Assembly (NCBI GenBank): GCA_026004675.1
Contig: BPJP01000003.1
Coordinates: 186,001-250,000 of the forward strand
Direction: 5' to 3'
Length of the DNA: 64,000 nucleotides
DNA from: Gemmatales bacterium
Lineage (GTDB): Bacteria > Planctomycetota > Planctomycetia > Gemmatales > Gemmataceae
In this document: piece after piece, positions 20,520 to 30,033 of the stretch
Layout: the number at the start of each line of letters is the position of its first letter
Position numbering within the stretch: the stretch's first letter is position 1
Notes under the pieces: generated by a model
Databases searched by the model: none
What the model was told of the DNA's origin: nothing
The model's input: only the letters and a program-made list of their open reading frames with translations
Program-made: the position numbers and the translations under genes

Positions 20520-21145
20520 TCAATCGCTGGAGCGAAGGATGGCTCGGACGGGGCTGGCGTCGAAACCGGCCAGTTTCAGTGGCAGGGCAATCAATTCGTA
20601 TTCGCCCTCTGGAACCCCCGTCAAGACCAGTCCTTCCAGAATGGCAATCCCGTGCTGCAGGCAAGCGCGGTGCGCCGGCAAATCTTTGGAATCGAACAAG
20701 TCGACACTGGGGGTGTCGATGCCGATCAGTCTCACGCCGTGTTGGGGCAAACGAAGTCGATCAATTCAGGTGTCAGTGCGGCAAAATCCTGAGTAAAGAC
20801 GAGCGGATCGGGATAGGTCCCGGTCGCGAGCAGGAGACGCGGAGCCGTGACCGGCGCTTTGAGCATGGCTGGCGAAATGGCCGTGTTCCGTTCGACGGGC
20901 AAACGAACGACCTGGCAGGGACCGAGATAATAGTCGAGATCCATTTGTTCGATCGAAGGGGCATCCTGGCCGTAGTGGCTTGGTGCATCGGCGTGAGAAC
21001 CGAGATGGACTGTCGCATGGATCGTGGAAAGCGTCAGGTGGTCGCCCCGTTTCATGTCGCAGAGGATTTCGCGAGTCGGTGGCGTGTCTCCGGGCCAAAC
21101 CTGCAGCTCTGGCGAAATCGGCGGGGAAATATCGTAAACGCCCAT
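20520..21145 (-). CDS. cyclase / kynurenine-formamidase-like hydrolase (frame-broken)
   Basis: The metal-binding signature HxGTHxDxPxH appears as '[12 protein letters not shown]', as in the KynB-type cyclase family that cleaves N-formylkynurenine. The C-terminal '[15 protein letters not shown]' and '[11 protein letters not shown]' are also family marks. The frame breaks at four G (20744-20747). One added base joins 'ELIDFVCP' to 'QHGVRLIG', giving about 208 residues. I start at the ATG at 21145; a GTG two codons earlier is possible. It lies 39 bases downstream of the MFS gene on the same strand. A kynurenine link is suggested by kmo 14 kb away, but other cyclic or amide substrates are possible. 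Confidence 0.78.
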
Positions 21146-21184
21146 AGGCACATTGTAGACATTGGGTTGGAAAGGTGGAATCGG

Positions 21185-22517
21185 CTAGCCGGTACCTGTC
21201 GAGTCGTCGTCGATTTTGGAGAGGTCGAGGCGAGAAACCGCCAGTTCCGTATCGCGTTTCAAAAAGCAGGCGCCCCAAAGCCAAAGGATACCGCCAACAA
21301 GAATCATCAGTGAAATGACGATGAAGCCCCGATCCAGATTCTTGGTCGGGCCGGCGATTTCACCGATCAGCCACGGAGAGATGACATCGCCTAGCGCGTG
21401 GATGATGAAGATGTTGGCCGCGAAGGCGGTGGAGCGAATCACCGGTGGGGGTAACGTTGGCGATGATCGTGTTGCTCGGTCCGGTGTTGAAGAAGAGGCA
21501 AAAGACCGCCAGAAAGACGAACCACCAGGCGTCGGGAAACGGAGTCCAGACGACAAGCAGGACGACGGGGAAGCCGATCAACATGGCCGAGGCAGAAACG
21601 AGAAAGTAGGAGCTTGGAAAAAACCGTCTGAGCCAGTCGCCGACGGCTCCGCCGATCAGGGTCGCCAGCAGACCGGCAAGAGCGGTCATGCCGCCGAAGA
21701 TGGTGATGGGTTCAAGCCCCAGCCATGGTTCGGCCCCATGTTGAGCGAGAAACTCTTTCATCCAGAACCCCAGCCCCCCCATGGCAAAGGTCATGGCGGT
21801 CATGCCAGCGGTGACCAAGAGATAAGACGGGATGTGCAGAAGGATTGTGTAGTCGCGGAATTGGGGTTTGCGCTGCGGCGTGGTGATATCATCAGCTCGA
21901 CCACGGTCGGGGTCGCGATACAGAAAACACAAAAGCCCAAGCAGGATGCCAGGCGGAACCACCAGAAAAAACGCCCAATGCCAACTCCACGCTTTGCTGA
22001 CTTGTCCGCCGAGAACGTAGCCCAAGGCACTGCCAACGGGTATGGCAGCGTAGAACCACGCCATCACCTTGCCTCTGACTTCCACCGGGTACATGTCCGA
22101 AATGAGAGTGGGAGCAACCGGGCCGTAGGCGGCTTCGCCGACTCCCACCAGGCAGCGCGTCAAAAAAAGGATCAGGAACGTGTTGGCCAGACCCGAAGCC
22201 CCGCTCGCCAAACTCCAGAGTATGACGCCGACACCGATCAGCATCCAGCGCGACATGCGATCGCCCAGCCAGCCAAACAGCGGCGCCAGGATCATGTAGG
22301 TGACCATGAACGCGAAGACCAGGTATCCCATCTTGGCTAGAGCGCGGGGATCATCAGGCAGCAGATCCAGCCGAATGTCCCGTTCGACGCCCGCCAGCAC
22401 CTGGCGATCGATGTAATTGAAAAGGTTGATCAGGATGAGGAGGATCAACGCACTCGTCGCGCCAGGAATGCCCTTGGGGCGGGAAGTCGAATCGTTTGCA
22501 ATGGCTTGCTCGTTCAT
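21185..22517 (-). CDS. MFS transporter (frame-broken)
   Basis: Starts at the ATG at 22517 with AGGAA upstream. Twelve helices are expected. 'LINLFNYIDRQVLAGV' in helix 1 and 'GWLGDRMSRWMLIGVGVILWSL' (the loop 2-3 motif GDR.sR) identify the major facilitator superfamily, close to the Spinster-like group. The frame breaks at five G (21447-21451). With four, 'IIANVTP' continues as 'PVIRSTAFAANIFIIHALGD' and ends at 21185, giving about 443 residues. Substrate not readable. Same strand as the cyclase and possibly its importer or exporter. Confidence 0.82.
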
Positions 22518-22593
22518 GGACAATTCCTGAACTGGACCGGTTGTCGATAGCCACTGAAGGCGTAAAGATTACCCAAACTCGACGAAATGGGAA

Positions 22594-23262
22594 ATGGCGA
22601 AAGCAAAGATGCCCAACCGTGACGCGGTCAAAGTTCGTGCTCGAAAGATAGCGCAGGCATTGGCCCGAGCTTACCCCGACGCCAAATGTGCTCTCGTCCA
22701 CGAGAATCCGCTGCAATTATTGATCGCGACCATTCTCTCGGCCCAATGCACCGATGCTCGGGTCAACATGGTGACGCCAGCGTTGTTCCAGCGTTATCGC
22801 ACAGCACAAGACTTCGCCTCTGCCGACCAGCGCGAGCTGGAAAAGGCGATCCAGTCGACCGGTTTCTTCCGCAATAAGGCACGAAATATCATCGAATGTT
22901 GCAAAAAAATCGTGCAACAACATGGCGGCAACGTGCCACGCACGATGGAAGAACTGGTCGCCTTGCCGGGAATCGGCCGGAAAACGGCGAACGTCATTCT
23001 TGGCAATGCCTTCGGCGTTCCCGGGATAACGGTCGACACGCACGTCAGCCGACTCAGCCGGCGCATGGGCCTGACCAGGCACACCGACGCCACCAAGATC
23101 GAACACGACTTGATGGAAATGATTCCCAAGAAAGACTGGACGATGTTCAGTCATCGAATGATCTTTCATGGCCGTCAGGTTTGCCATGCGCGAAAGCCCG
23201 ATTGCGACCATTGTTGCGTCCGCGACTTGTGCCCGAAAATCGGCGTCAAGAGCAAACAGTAA
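22594..23262 (+). CDS. nth: endonuclease III
   Basis: 222 residues. A DNA glycosylase/AP lyase that removes oxidised pyrimidines. The helix-hairpin-helix 'LPGIGRKTANVIL' carries the catalytic Lys, 'TVDTHVSRLSRRMG' carries the catalytic Asp, and four C-terminal cysteines (C-x6-C-x2-C then C-x5-C spacing in 'CHARKPDCDHCCVRDLC') bind the 4Fe-4S cluster. Length is normal. It is divergent from the MFS gene (76 bases) and convergent with glgX (6 bases between stops). Confidence 0.95.
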   Translation: MAKAKMPNRDAVKVRARKIAQALARAYPDAKCALVHENPLQLLIATILSAQCTDARVNMVTPALFQRYRTAQDFASADQRELEKAIQSTGFFRNKARNIIECCKKIVQQHGGNVPRTMEELVALPGIGRKTANVILGNAFGVPGITVDTHVSRLSRRMGLTRHTDATKIEHDLMEMIPKKDWTMFSHRMIFHGRQVCHARKPDCDHCCVRDLCPKIGVKSKQ

Positions 23263-23268
23263 TTCGGC

Positions 23269-25323
23269 TTATTCGTCCGATACCAAAACCAGCATCGAAA
23301 ATGGCGGTAGGGTATAGGCCATGCCGTCGCGGATGCGCGGTCCTTGGGGCGGAAGGAGAACATCCTGCGGTGATTCAAGACTCGTATCCACCACGCGACG
23401 CCAAGGCCGTTGCGTCGGTGACGAGGGAATGCGAAAGGCCATCGCCTGGGTTTCCGCATTGCAGGCGATGTAGAAATCGCAGTCGGGTTCGCGTCCCGTC
23501 TTGGTGCCGTCCAAAGCGAAGGCCAGGGTTCGGCTGGTCTCGGAAAAATCGGCCTGGAAAGGTTTGATTCCGTGCCAGATCACGTCGCCGCCGTGAAAAA
23601 AATCGCGGCGCCGCAAAGCCGGGTGCTGCTTGCGCAAGGCGATCATCAACCGGACGAAACGCTGAAACTGGGCCTGCTCTTCGGTCCAATGCCAATCGAG
23701 CCAGTTGAGTTCGTTGTCCTGGCACCAGGTATTGTTGTTTCCTTTTTGCGTGCGGAGAAACTCGTCGCCGGCCAGAAGCATGGGCGTGCCTTGCGAGAGC
23801 AGAAGGGTGGCGATGAAATTCTTGGCCCGGCGGATTCGCAATCGGCGAATCGCTGGATCATCGGTTTCCCCTTCGACACCGCTGTTCCACGAAAAGTTCT
23901 CGTCGGCGCCGTCGCGGTTGTTTTCGCCATTGGCCAGATTGTGTTTTTGGTTGTAGGAGACCAGGTCCCACAGAGTGAAGCCGTCGTGACAGGTGACGAA
24001 ATTGATGGAGTGGTGCGGCAATCTTCCTGAGGATTCGTAAAGATCGGCGCTGCCGCACATGCGTGTCGCCAGCGCGCCGGCAAAGCCCGGTTCGCCGCGC
24101 CAAAAACGTCTCACGTCGTCGCGATATCGGCCGTTCCATTCCGACCAGCGCTGTCCGTATGGAAAGCGGCCAACCTGATACAAACCGGCTGCGTCCCAAG
24201 GCTCGGCAATCAGCTTCGTGTCCGCCAGGACACCATCCTCGGCAATCATGTTCACGATGGGGGGATCGAGCATGACGCGCCCGTTTTCGTCGCGCCCGAA
24301 CACCGAAGCCAAGTCGAATCTCAAGCCGTCCACATGCATGCGGTCGACCCAATAGCGCAGGCAACTGAGAATCAATTCGCGAACGACGGTATGGTTGCAG
24401 TTGACGGTGTTGCCGCACCCCGTGAAGTTGAGATAGCTCCCGTCCGGTCCGAGCATATAGTACAGTTCGTTGTCCAAACCGCGAAAGGAATAAGTGCGAT
24501 GGCCCCAGCCCCCTTCGCCTGTGTGATTGAAGACGACATCCAAAAAGACTTCGATGCCGGCGGCATGGAAGGCCCGCACCATGTCCCGAAATTCGTAGAC
24601 CTGGTTTCCTTCCCGTGCGGAGGCGGCATACGACGCCTTCGGAGCCGCAAAGGCAATGCTGTTGTAACCCCAGAAATTACGCAACGGCTCGTTCGTTTCC
24701 GGATTGCGAAAGGGACAATCCGTTTCGTCGAATTCGTGGATCGGCAATAACTCGACGGCAGTCACTCCCAATTCTTGCAGATAAGGAATTTTTTCGATCA
24801 ACCCGGCGAAGGTACCCGGTTTGGAGACCCCCGAAGACGGATGACAGGTAAAACCGCGTACGTGCAACTCATAGATGATGGTCTCGTCCCAAGGCGTCAA
24901 TGGGGGCAAATCCCCTTGCCAGTCGTAGCGCCGGCGGACGAAAAGGCTCCGTCGCCGAGTTCCCCATTCTACCGGCACATTCGCGTCAGGAGATTGTCCC
25001 CAGACGGCGCCGTCGGCAATTGCCGTCGCCGCTGGGTCGAGCAGTACCAGCTTGGGATTAAAACAATGGCCCTGTCCTTTTGGCCCGTCGACGCGCCAGC
25101 CATAGCGAAACGATTCGGGCAGACCAGTGACAAAAATATGCCAGTGGTGTCCGGTGCGGTTTTCCCTTTTATCGAGTTCGAACTCGGCCAAGGGGGTGTC
25201 GCTGTCGAAAGGGTAAATCACCAGCGTGACGGCTGTGCCGTGCCGGCAAAGCAGCGAAAAATTGACGCTATCGCCGGCTGCAGTGGCGCCCAGCGGTAAA
25301 CTTCGACCTCGGGATGTTTGCAT
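23269..25323 (-). CDS. glgX: glycogen debranching enzyme GlgX (GH13)
   Basis: 684 residues. Hydrolyses alpha-1,6 branches of glycogen. GH13 catalytic blocks are present: 'DGLRFDLASVFGRD' with the nucleophile Asp, 'LIAEPWDAAG' with the acid Glu, and 'NFVTCHDGFTLWDLVSYN' with the transition-state Asp. The N-terminal CBM48-like part ('SVNFSLLCRHGTAVTLVIY') is normal for isoamylase/GlgX. I start at the ATG at 25323. The open frame runs 200 codons further upstream, but that stretch is Arg/Ser-rich and unlike the family. No other glycogen gene is nearby. Confidence 0.93.
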   Translation of the reverse strand: MQTSRGRSLPLGATAAGDSVNFSLLCRHGTAVTLVIYPFDSDTPLAEFELDKRENRTGHHWHIFVTGLPESFRYGWRVDGPKGQGHCFNPKLVLLDPAATAIADGAVWGQSPDANVPVEWGTRRRSLFVRRRYDWQGDLPPLTPWDETIIYELHVRGFTCHPSSGVSKPGTFAGLIEKIPYLQELGVTAVELLPIHEFDETDCPFRNPETNEPLRNFWGYNSIAFAAPKASYAASAREGNQVYEFRDMVRAFHAAGIEVFLDVVFNHTGEGGWGHRTYSFRGLDNELYYMLGPDGSYLNFTGCGNTVNCNHTVVRELILSCLRYWVDRMHVDGLRFDLASVFGRDENGRVMLDPPIVNMIAEDGVLADTKLIAEPWDAAGLYQVGRFPYGQRWSEWNGRYRDDVRRFWRGEPGFAGALATRMCGSADLYESSGRLPHHSINFVTCHDGFTLWDLVSYNQKHNLANGENNRDGADENFSWNSGVEGETDDPAIRRLRIRRAKNFIATLLLSQGTPMLLAGDEFLRTQKGNNNTWCQDNELNWLDWHWTEEQAQFQRFVRLMIALRKQHPALRRRDFFHGGDVIWHGIKPFQADFSETSRTLAFALDGTKTGREPDCDFYIACNAETQAMAFRIPSSPTQRPWRRVVDTSLESPQDVLLPPQGPRIRDGMAYTLPPFSMLVLVSDE

Positions 25324-25744
25324 GGCAGCGATTAGATTATCTGATTTGCCGGGGATGGAAAGATCGAGGCGGTCGACCGAATAGCAGAGCGAAGGCCGCG
25401 AAACATATCGCGAACCGAGATGGCGACGGCCACGCCTGGTGACGCGAACTGCATCGAATCCGACATGCCGAACGCTCGTCGTTGTCGGTGCGTCGGATCG
25501 GCGAGTCGTTCTCTGCCGGATTGTTGATTGTGTTGTGTCTGGCGTAATCGACAGGGTCCGGAGCGATCGCCGCTTTTCAAGCCAACACGAACAGAAAATG
25601 AAAAAAGCGTAAAAAGAGGATTGCATCCGCGAAGCGTTGCCCATAAAGTAGATGCGTAATCCTGCCGCCCTGGTACGCCTTCTTGCCCGAACCAGGGCAC
25701 CCATAACCGACGATATCGGCGTCCTCAGCCACGGAGGTCCCGAA
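25324..25744. promoter_or_regulatory. divergent intergenic region between glgX and the DUF1549 gene
   Basis: 421 bases. Both strands have open frames here, but their composition is not protein-like. It ends in CGGAGG before the start at 25745. I see no RNA gene or strong hairpin. Confidence 0.4.
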
Positions 25745-27286
25745 ATGCCTGCCTGCTTGACTGTTCTTACGCTGGCTGTCCTTCCCCAAGCAAACGTCGA
25801 TGCTGTCGCTTCGGCGCCCGCCGTCGCTGCGAAGATCGACTCCTTCATGATGAAACATTGGCAAAGCGCTGACTTGAAAGCCGCCGAAATCGTCGACGAC
25901 AGCGGTTTTTTACGGCGTGTGACGCTCGATATCGCTGGCCGCATCCCTACTTATGCCGAAGCTAGAGCCTTCGCGGAAGACCAGTCGCCCGACAAGCGGA
26001 TTCGCGTGATCCAACGATTGCTGGCCAGCCCGGAGTTCCCGCTTCATTGGAGTTATGTGCTCGATGATATGATTCAGGACAACTACGCCGGGGATCGGGC
26101 ATTCATCGAGTATCTAAGGGAGTCTTTGGCCCGGCGGAAGGGGTGGGATCAGATTTTCAAAGAAATCATGATTGGTCCCTGGGACAAAAAAGAAACCGAA
26201 GGGGCCAGCCGATATCTCGTCAGCCGATTGAAAAAACTCGACGAGATGACCAACGACACCTCGGTCGTATTCTTCGGCGTCAATGTCAGCTGTGCCAAGT
26301 GCCATGACCACCCGCTCGTTCAGGACTGGAAGCAAGACCATTACTACGGCATGGCGTCGTTTTTCAACCGCACCACGAAAGGGAACGGCAAGAATGGCAT
26401 CGCCGAGAAAGGCAACGCCAACGTTTCCTTTACGACGCGAAAAGGAGAGAAGAAGACGGCCAAATTGATGTTTTTGTCGAACCGGATCATCGAGGAGCCG
26501 GCAAAACCGCCGAAGAATTACAGCCGCCGCGCTGAGTTGGTCAAAGTGGCTCTGGAAGACCCGCGTTTCTTTCGCCGAGCTATCGTAAATCGGGTCTGGC
26601 ATTATCTGTTCGGCAGAGGACTGGTTCACCCGGTCGACCAGCTTCATTCGGCGAATTTGCCTTCGGTTCCCGATGTTCTGGAATGGCTGGCGGATGATTT
26701 CGCGGCGCACGGCTACCGACTGGATCGATTGCTTGCCGGGATCACGACCAGCCAAACGTATCAGCGCTCGAGCCGGTCGCTTGGCGTCTCCGATTCGGTG
26801 CGTGATGGCGATTTCGCCAAGGCTCTGCTACGTCCTCTTTCTCCCCGCCAATTCGCCGTATCCATGGTTTTGGCGACCAGCGAACAGACCGCCTTCGATA
26901 GCGCGACGGAACCGGAGAAGCGGTTGCAGGCTTGTCGAAACCTGGAAGGGCAAGCCGGCCGGCTGTTGGCCGCCAACCTGCTCGACAAGCCCAGTGACGA
27001 TTTCCAGTCGAGTGCCAACGAAGCCTTATTTATGTCGAATAATGAAGCGGCCCAACAATTGGTGGTTGCTTCGGGCAAGAATTTAACCGCCCAACTGGCG
27101 GAGATATCGGATAGCGCAGCGGTGGTCGATCGCGCCATCTGGACGATTCTAAGCCGAGCTGCGGAACCCGATGAACGAGAATTCCTGGTGAAATGGCTCG
27201 ACAGCCGATCGGAAGATCGCAGGAAAGCTTGTGCTCAACTCGTGTGGGCCTTGCTGACGTCCGCCGAATTTCGCTTCAACCACTAA
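25745..27286 (+). CDS. DUF1549/DUF1553 (PSCyt2) protein, short form
   Basis: 513 residues from an ATG with GGAGG upstream. DUF1549 covers about residues 25-230, with 'LRRVTLDIAGRIPTYAE' and one haem-type site, CAKCH, at 183-187. DUF1553 features follow ('RRAIVNRVWHYLFGRGLV', 'GYRLDRLLAGITTSQTYQRSS'). Planctomycete members often exceed 700 residues and carry an N-terminal cytochrome domain that is absent here. The N-terminal hydrophobic stretch is a weak export signal. It is the first gene of a unit with DUF1501 and WD40 genes. Biochemical role unestablished. Confidence 0.88.
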   Translation: MPACLTVLTLAVLPQANVDAVASAPAVAAKIDSFMMKHWQSADLKAAEIVDDSGFLRRVTLDIAGRIPTYAEARAFAEDQSPDKRIRVIQRLLASPEFPLHWSYVLDDMIQDNYAGDRAFIEYLRESLARRKGWDQIFKEIMIGPWDKKETEGASRYLVSRLKKLDEMTNDTSVVFFGVNVSCAKCHDHPLVQDWKQDHYYGMASFFNRTTKGNGKNGIAEKGNANVSFTTRKGEKKTAKLMFLSNRIIEEPAKPPKNYSRRAELVKVALEDPRFFRRAIVNRVWHYLFGRGLVHPVDQLHSANLPSVPDVLEWLADDFAAHGYRLDRLLAGITTSQTYQRSSRSLGVSDSVRDGDFAKALLRPLSPRQFAVSMVLATSEQTAFDSATEPEKRLQACRNLEGQAGRLLAANLLDKPSDDFQSSANEALFMSNNEAAQQLVVASGKNLTAQLAEISDSAAVVDRAIWTILSRAAEPDEREFLVKWLDSRSEDRRKACAQLVWALLTSAEFRFNH

Positions 27287-27345
27287 CCGATTCGTTTGGA
27301 AAGAGAAGCGCCTGCCCGGTGCATTGACAAGTGAGGAACCCTGCC

Positions 27346-28644
27346 ATGGCACAAAAACAATACTGCGGTTCTCCGGAACACACGCTTGATCGCCGTTTGT
27401 TTCTGCAAGGGGGCTTGACGTCGGCGCTAGGAATAAGCCTTGCGGGTTTGGCTTCGCCGTTTCATGCGCTGGCCGCGGGCGACTTGAAAAAGAAAAAAAA
27501 GCAAGTATTGCTGCTCTGGCTCGCAGGAGGTGCCAGTCAGTTGGAGACATTCGACCCGAAGCCGGGCCGGCCAACGGGCGGACCGTTCAAGGCCATTCCG
27601 ACGGCAGTACCGGGAATCCACATCTGCGAGTTGATGCCCAAGATCGCCAAATGGACGAACAAAATGGCGATCATTCGTTCGCTCGATACGCGAATCGGGG
27701 ACCATGGCGGTGCCTCTCGCCTGATGCTGACGGGTCGGCCGCGCGAAGCGGAAATCGTTTACCCGAACTTCGGCGCCGTGATTGCAAAAGAACTCGCCGA
27801 GCGAGACAGCAGCGTTCCGGAATATGTATCGATGTATCTGGCCACGGAAGGGCGGCGCAATGCTTCACCTTTGCCCGGTTTTCTCGGCGGCCGCTACGCC
27901 GGTATGAGCCTGGAAAACAGCCTCAGACCGGCCAATATCGACCTGCCCAAAGGTCTTTCTGAAGTCGACCACACCGAACGAGAACATCTCCGTCGCTACC
28001 TCAGCGAACGCTTCGACCGCGAACGCAATGCTTCGAAAGTGAAAGGCTACAATAGCACTTACCAGCGCGTACGTGGTCTGATGAAGTCGGACACGTTGTT
28101 CGATCTGGAGAAGGAGCCACAAGCGGTTCGAGATCGTTATGGCAAAACTGACTTTGGCCAGCATGCTTTGTTGGCCCGGCGCTTGATCGAGGCTGGTGTT
28201 CCGATGGTCAAAGTTGCCCGTGCCTGGTGGGATACCCACTCCGACAACTTCGAGAGCCATCGGGAACTCGTCACGGAACTGGACCATGTGATGAGCACCC
28301 TTCTTGAAGACCTGGAACAGCGTGGCTTGCTCGAATCGACACTGGTTATCACCTTGTCGGAATTTGGCCGAACTCCCAAGATCAACGCCAACGTTGGCCG
28401 CGATCATTTCGCTCGAGCCTGGTCGTGTTCGCTCACCGGCTGCGGCATCAAAGGAGGCACGGTTTTCGGCAAGACCGATGCCGACGGCAATACCGTCACC
28501 CACGACAAAGTCGGCGCCGAAGAAATCACCGCGACCATCTACAACGCCGTCGGTATCCGCCACGACAAAAACTACTACATCGGTTCGCGTCCAGTGCCGC
28601 TGACCCCTGAACACACCGAACCCATCAAACAGGTGCTGTTGTAA
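27346..28644 (+). CDS. Tat-exported DUF1501 protein
   Basis: 432 residues from the ATG at 27346 (GAGGAA upstream). The N-terminus has a Tat motif (DRRLFLQGG) and hydrophobic core. The family pattern is clear: 'LLLWLAGGASQLETFDPKPG', 'GDHGGASRLMLTG', 'SEFGRTPKIN' and 'GRDHFARAWSC'. DUF1501 belongs to the alkaline-phosphatase/sulfatase-like fold; the enzyme activity is unknown. In planctomycetes it is usually coupled to DUF1549/DUF1553, as here (59 bases apart). The WD40 gene follows after 14 bases. Confidence 0.92.
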   Translation: MAQKQYCGSPEHTLDRRLFLQGGLTSALGISLAGLASPFHALAAGDLKKKKKQVLLLWLAGGASQLETFDPKPGRPTGGPFKAIPTAVPGIHICELMPKIAKWTNKMAIIRSLDTRIGDHGGASRLMLTGRPREAEIVYPNFGAVIAKELAERDSSVPEYVSMYLATEGRRNASPLPGFLGGRYAGMSLENSLRPANIDLPKGLSEVDHTEREHLRRYLSERFDRERNASKVKGYNSTYQRVRGLMKSDTLFDLEKEPQAVRDRYGKTDFGQHALLARRLIEAGVPMVKVARAWWDTHSDNFESHRELVTELDHVMSTLLEDLEQRGLLESTLVITLSEFGRTPKINANVGRDHFARAWSCSLTGCGIKGGTVFGKTDADGNTVTHDKVGAEEITATIYNAVGIRHDKNYYIGSRPVPLTPEHTEPIKQVLL

Positions 28645-28658
28645 AAGCGAGTGCCGTC

Positions 28659-29699
28659 ATGCCCAACATCGATCCGAAAAAGCTCAAGGCCGTTCGCAAA
28701 TACAACCACGACGGCACGTTCTATTCCATGGATTTTGACGCCAACACGCGCCGCGTCTACGCCGGCAGCGACGATTACGGCGTCTATGTTTTCGATCTCG
28801 GCTCCAAGGATTCCAAACCGATCGCACGGTGGAATCGGCACGACAATTACGTCTGGGGCATCACACTCGTCAAAAAACCGAAAACCACCGTCGTCTCCGC
28901 GGGCTTCGATCGTCGTTTGATCTGGTGGGACCCCCAGACCGGCGAACCAGTCCGCATCATCGAACAAGCACATCAGGGCTGGATTCGGGATGTCATTTCC
29001 ACGAGCGACGGTAGCCGACTGATCACAGTCGGCGACGACATGCTGGTCAAGGTCTGGGATGTCGCTTCTGGTAAACTGGTTCATTCTCTCGACGGTCACG
29101 AGAAACAAACGCCGCAAGGCTTCGTCACCGCACTTTATTCCGTCGCCGTCAGCCCTGATGGCAAATACATCGCCAGCGGCGACCGCATCGGTGCCGTCCG
29201 CATTTGGGATATTCTGTCTGGCAAACTGCTGCAAAAATTCGACGTTCCGGTGCTTTATACCTACGATCCCCGACAGCGAAAGCGGTCGATCGGCGGTATC
29301 CGGGCGTTGGTTTTCTCGCCAGACGGCAACTACCTCGCGGTCGGCGGCGTGGGACAGATCGGCAATGTCGACGGCCTGGGCGGACCTGCCACCATCGAAT
29401 ACTGGGACTGGCGGAAACCAGCCAAACTCTTCGCCTCGGGTGCGCAGGGACAAAGCGGGATGATTAACCATCTCGCTTTCCATCCGGATGGGACGTGGCT
29501 GGTTGGCGGTGGAACGTCCTTCATCTGCCTGTGGAAAATGGATAAACTTCCTGGTGAAAGCGACAAGAAAAAGAAAGACCCCGTTCCTGCCTACAAAGTG
29601 AAAGCCAACGGCACGATCCACGATTTTGCCATCAGCGATAAAGGCGATGAACTTTATGCCGCCGGTTATCGCATGCTGGAAGTTTGGCGCTTGGTGTAA
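28659..29699 (+). CDS. WD40 repeat protein
   Basis: 346 residues with no signal peptide, consisting almost entirely of WD40 blades ('VYAGSDDYGVYVFDLG', 'VVSAGFDRRLIWWDP', 'ITVGDDMLVKVWDV', 'IASGDRIGAVRIWDI', 'LVGGGTSFICLWKM'). It is probably one seven-bladed propeller acting as a scaffold. It follows the DUF1501 gene by 14 bases, so it belongs to the same transcript and probably the same process. Partners unknown. Confidence 0.88.
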   Translation: MPNIDPKKLKAVRKYNHDGTFYSMDFDANTRRVYAGSDDYGVYVFDLGSKDSKPIARWNRHDNYVWGITLVKKPKTTVVSAGFDRRLIWWDPQTGEPVRIIEQAHQGWIRDVISTSDGSRLITVGDDMLVKVWDVASGKLVHSLDGHEKQTPQGFVTALYSVAVSPDGKYIASGDRIGAVRIWDILSGKLLQKFDVPVLYTYDPRQRKRSIGGIRALVFSPDGNYLAVGGVGQIGNVDGLGGPATIEYWDWRKPAKLFASGAQGQSGMINHLAFHPDGTWLVGGGTSFICLWKMDKLPGESDKKKKDPVPAYKVKANGTIHDFAISDKGDELYAAGYRMLEVWRLV

Positions 29700-30033
29700 T
29701 TGTCGGATTCCGCTCTATTTTCTCCATTGTTAACATTTGATTTCTGTTATGCAAATCTCGGTCCTGAGTATTTGTCTGAACGGATCGAAGCGCTGGCGGG
29801 TGTGAATTCTTTGTGCACTTCTCCCAATCGTTGCAGCCGCTTAAACAGGGCAGAGAAAGCGGGTTTTTTTCCACGTCGTGGAGATTGCCGCGTTGACACT
29901 GACGCCGAGCAATCGTAGACTTGCCGCGGTCTACTTGAAAAGATTTGGTCGAAATTCGTCGTCGCACGCAGCACCCGGACGCACAATACCTGCCGCCGGC
30001 ACGACCATTACAACTGACACGACGGGATTTGCC
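29700..30033. other. intergenic region, no feature seen
   Basis: 334 bases, noticeably richer in AT at its left end (29700-29830). The hydrolase frame stays open through its right part, up to a GTG at 29878, so an earlier start for that gene is possible. No terminator or RNA gene recognised. Confidence 0.35.

Noticed and set aside
22594-23262. nth as a MutY-type glycosylase
   Set aside because: The HhH Lys plus VDTH Asp pattern and the short C-terminus fit endonuclease III; there is no MutY C-terminal NUDIX-like domain.
25324-25944. N-terminal extension of glgX by about 200 codons
   Set aside because: The extra sequence is Arg/Ser/Thr-rich and lacks family similarity, and it overlaps the promoter and start of the divergent DUF1549 gene. 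The start at 25323 gives a normal GlgX.
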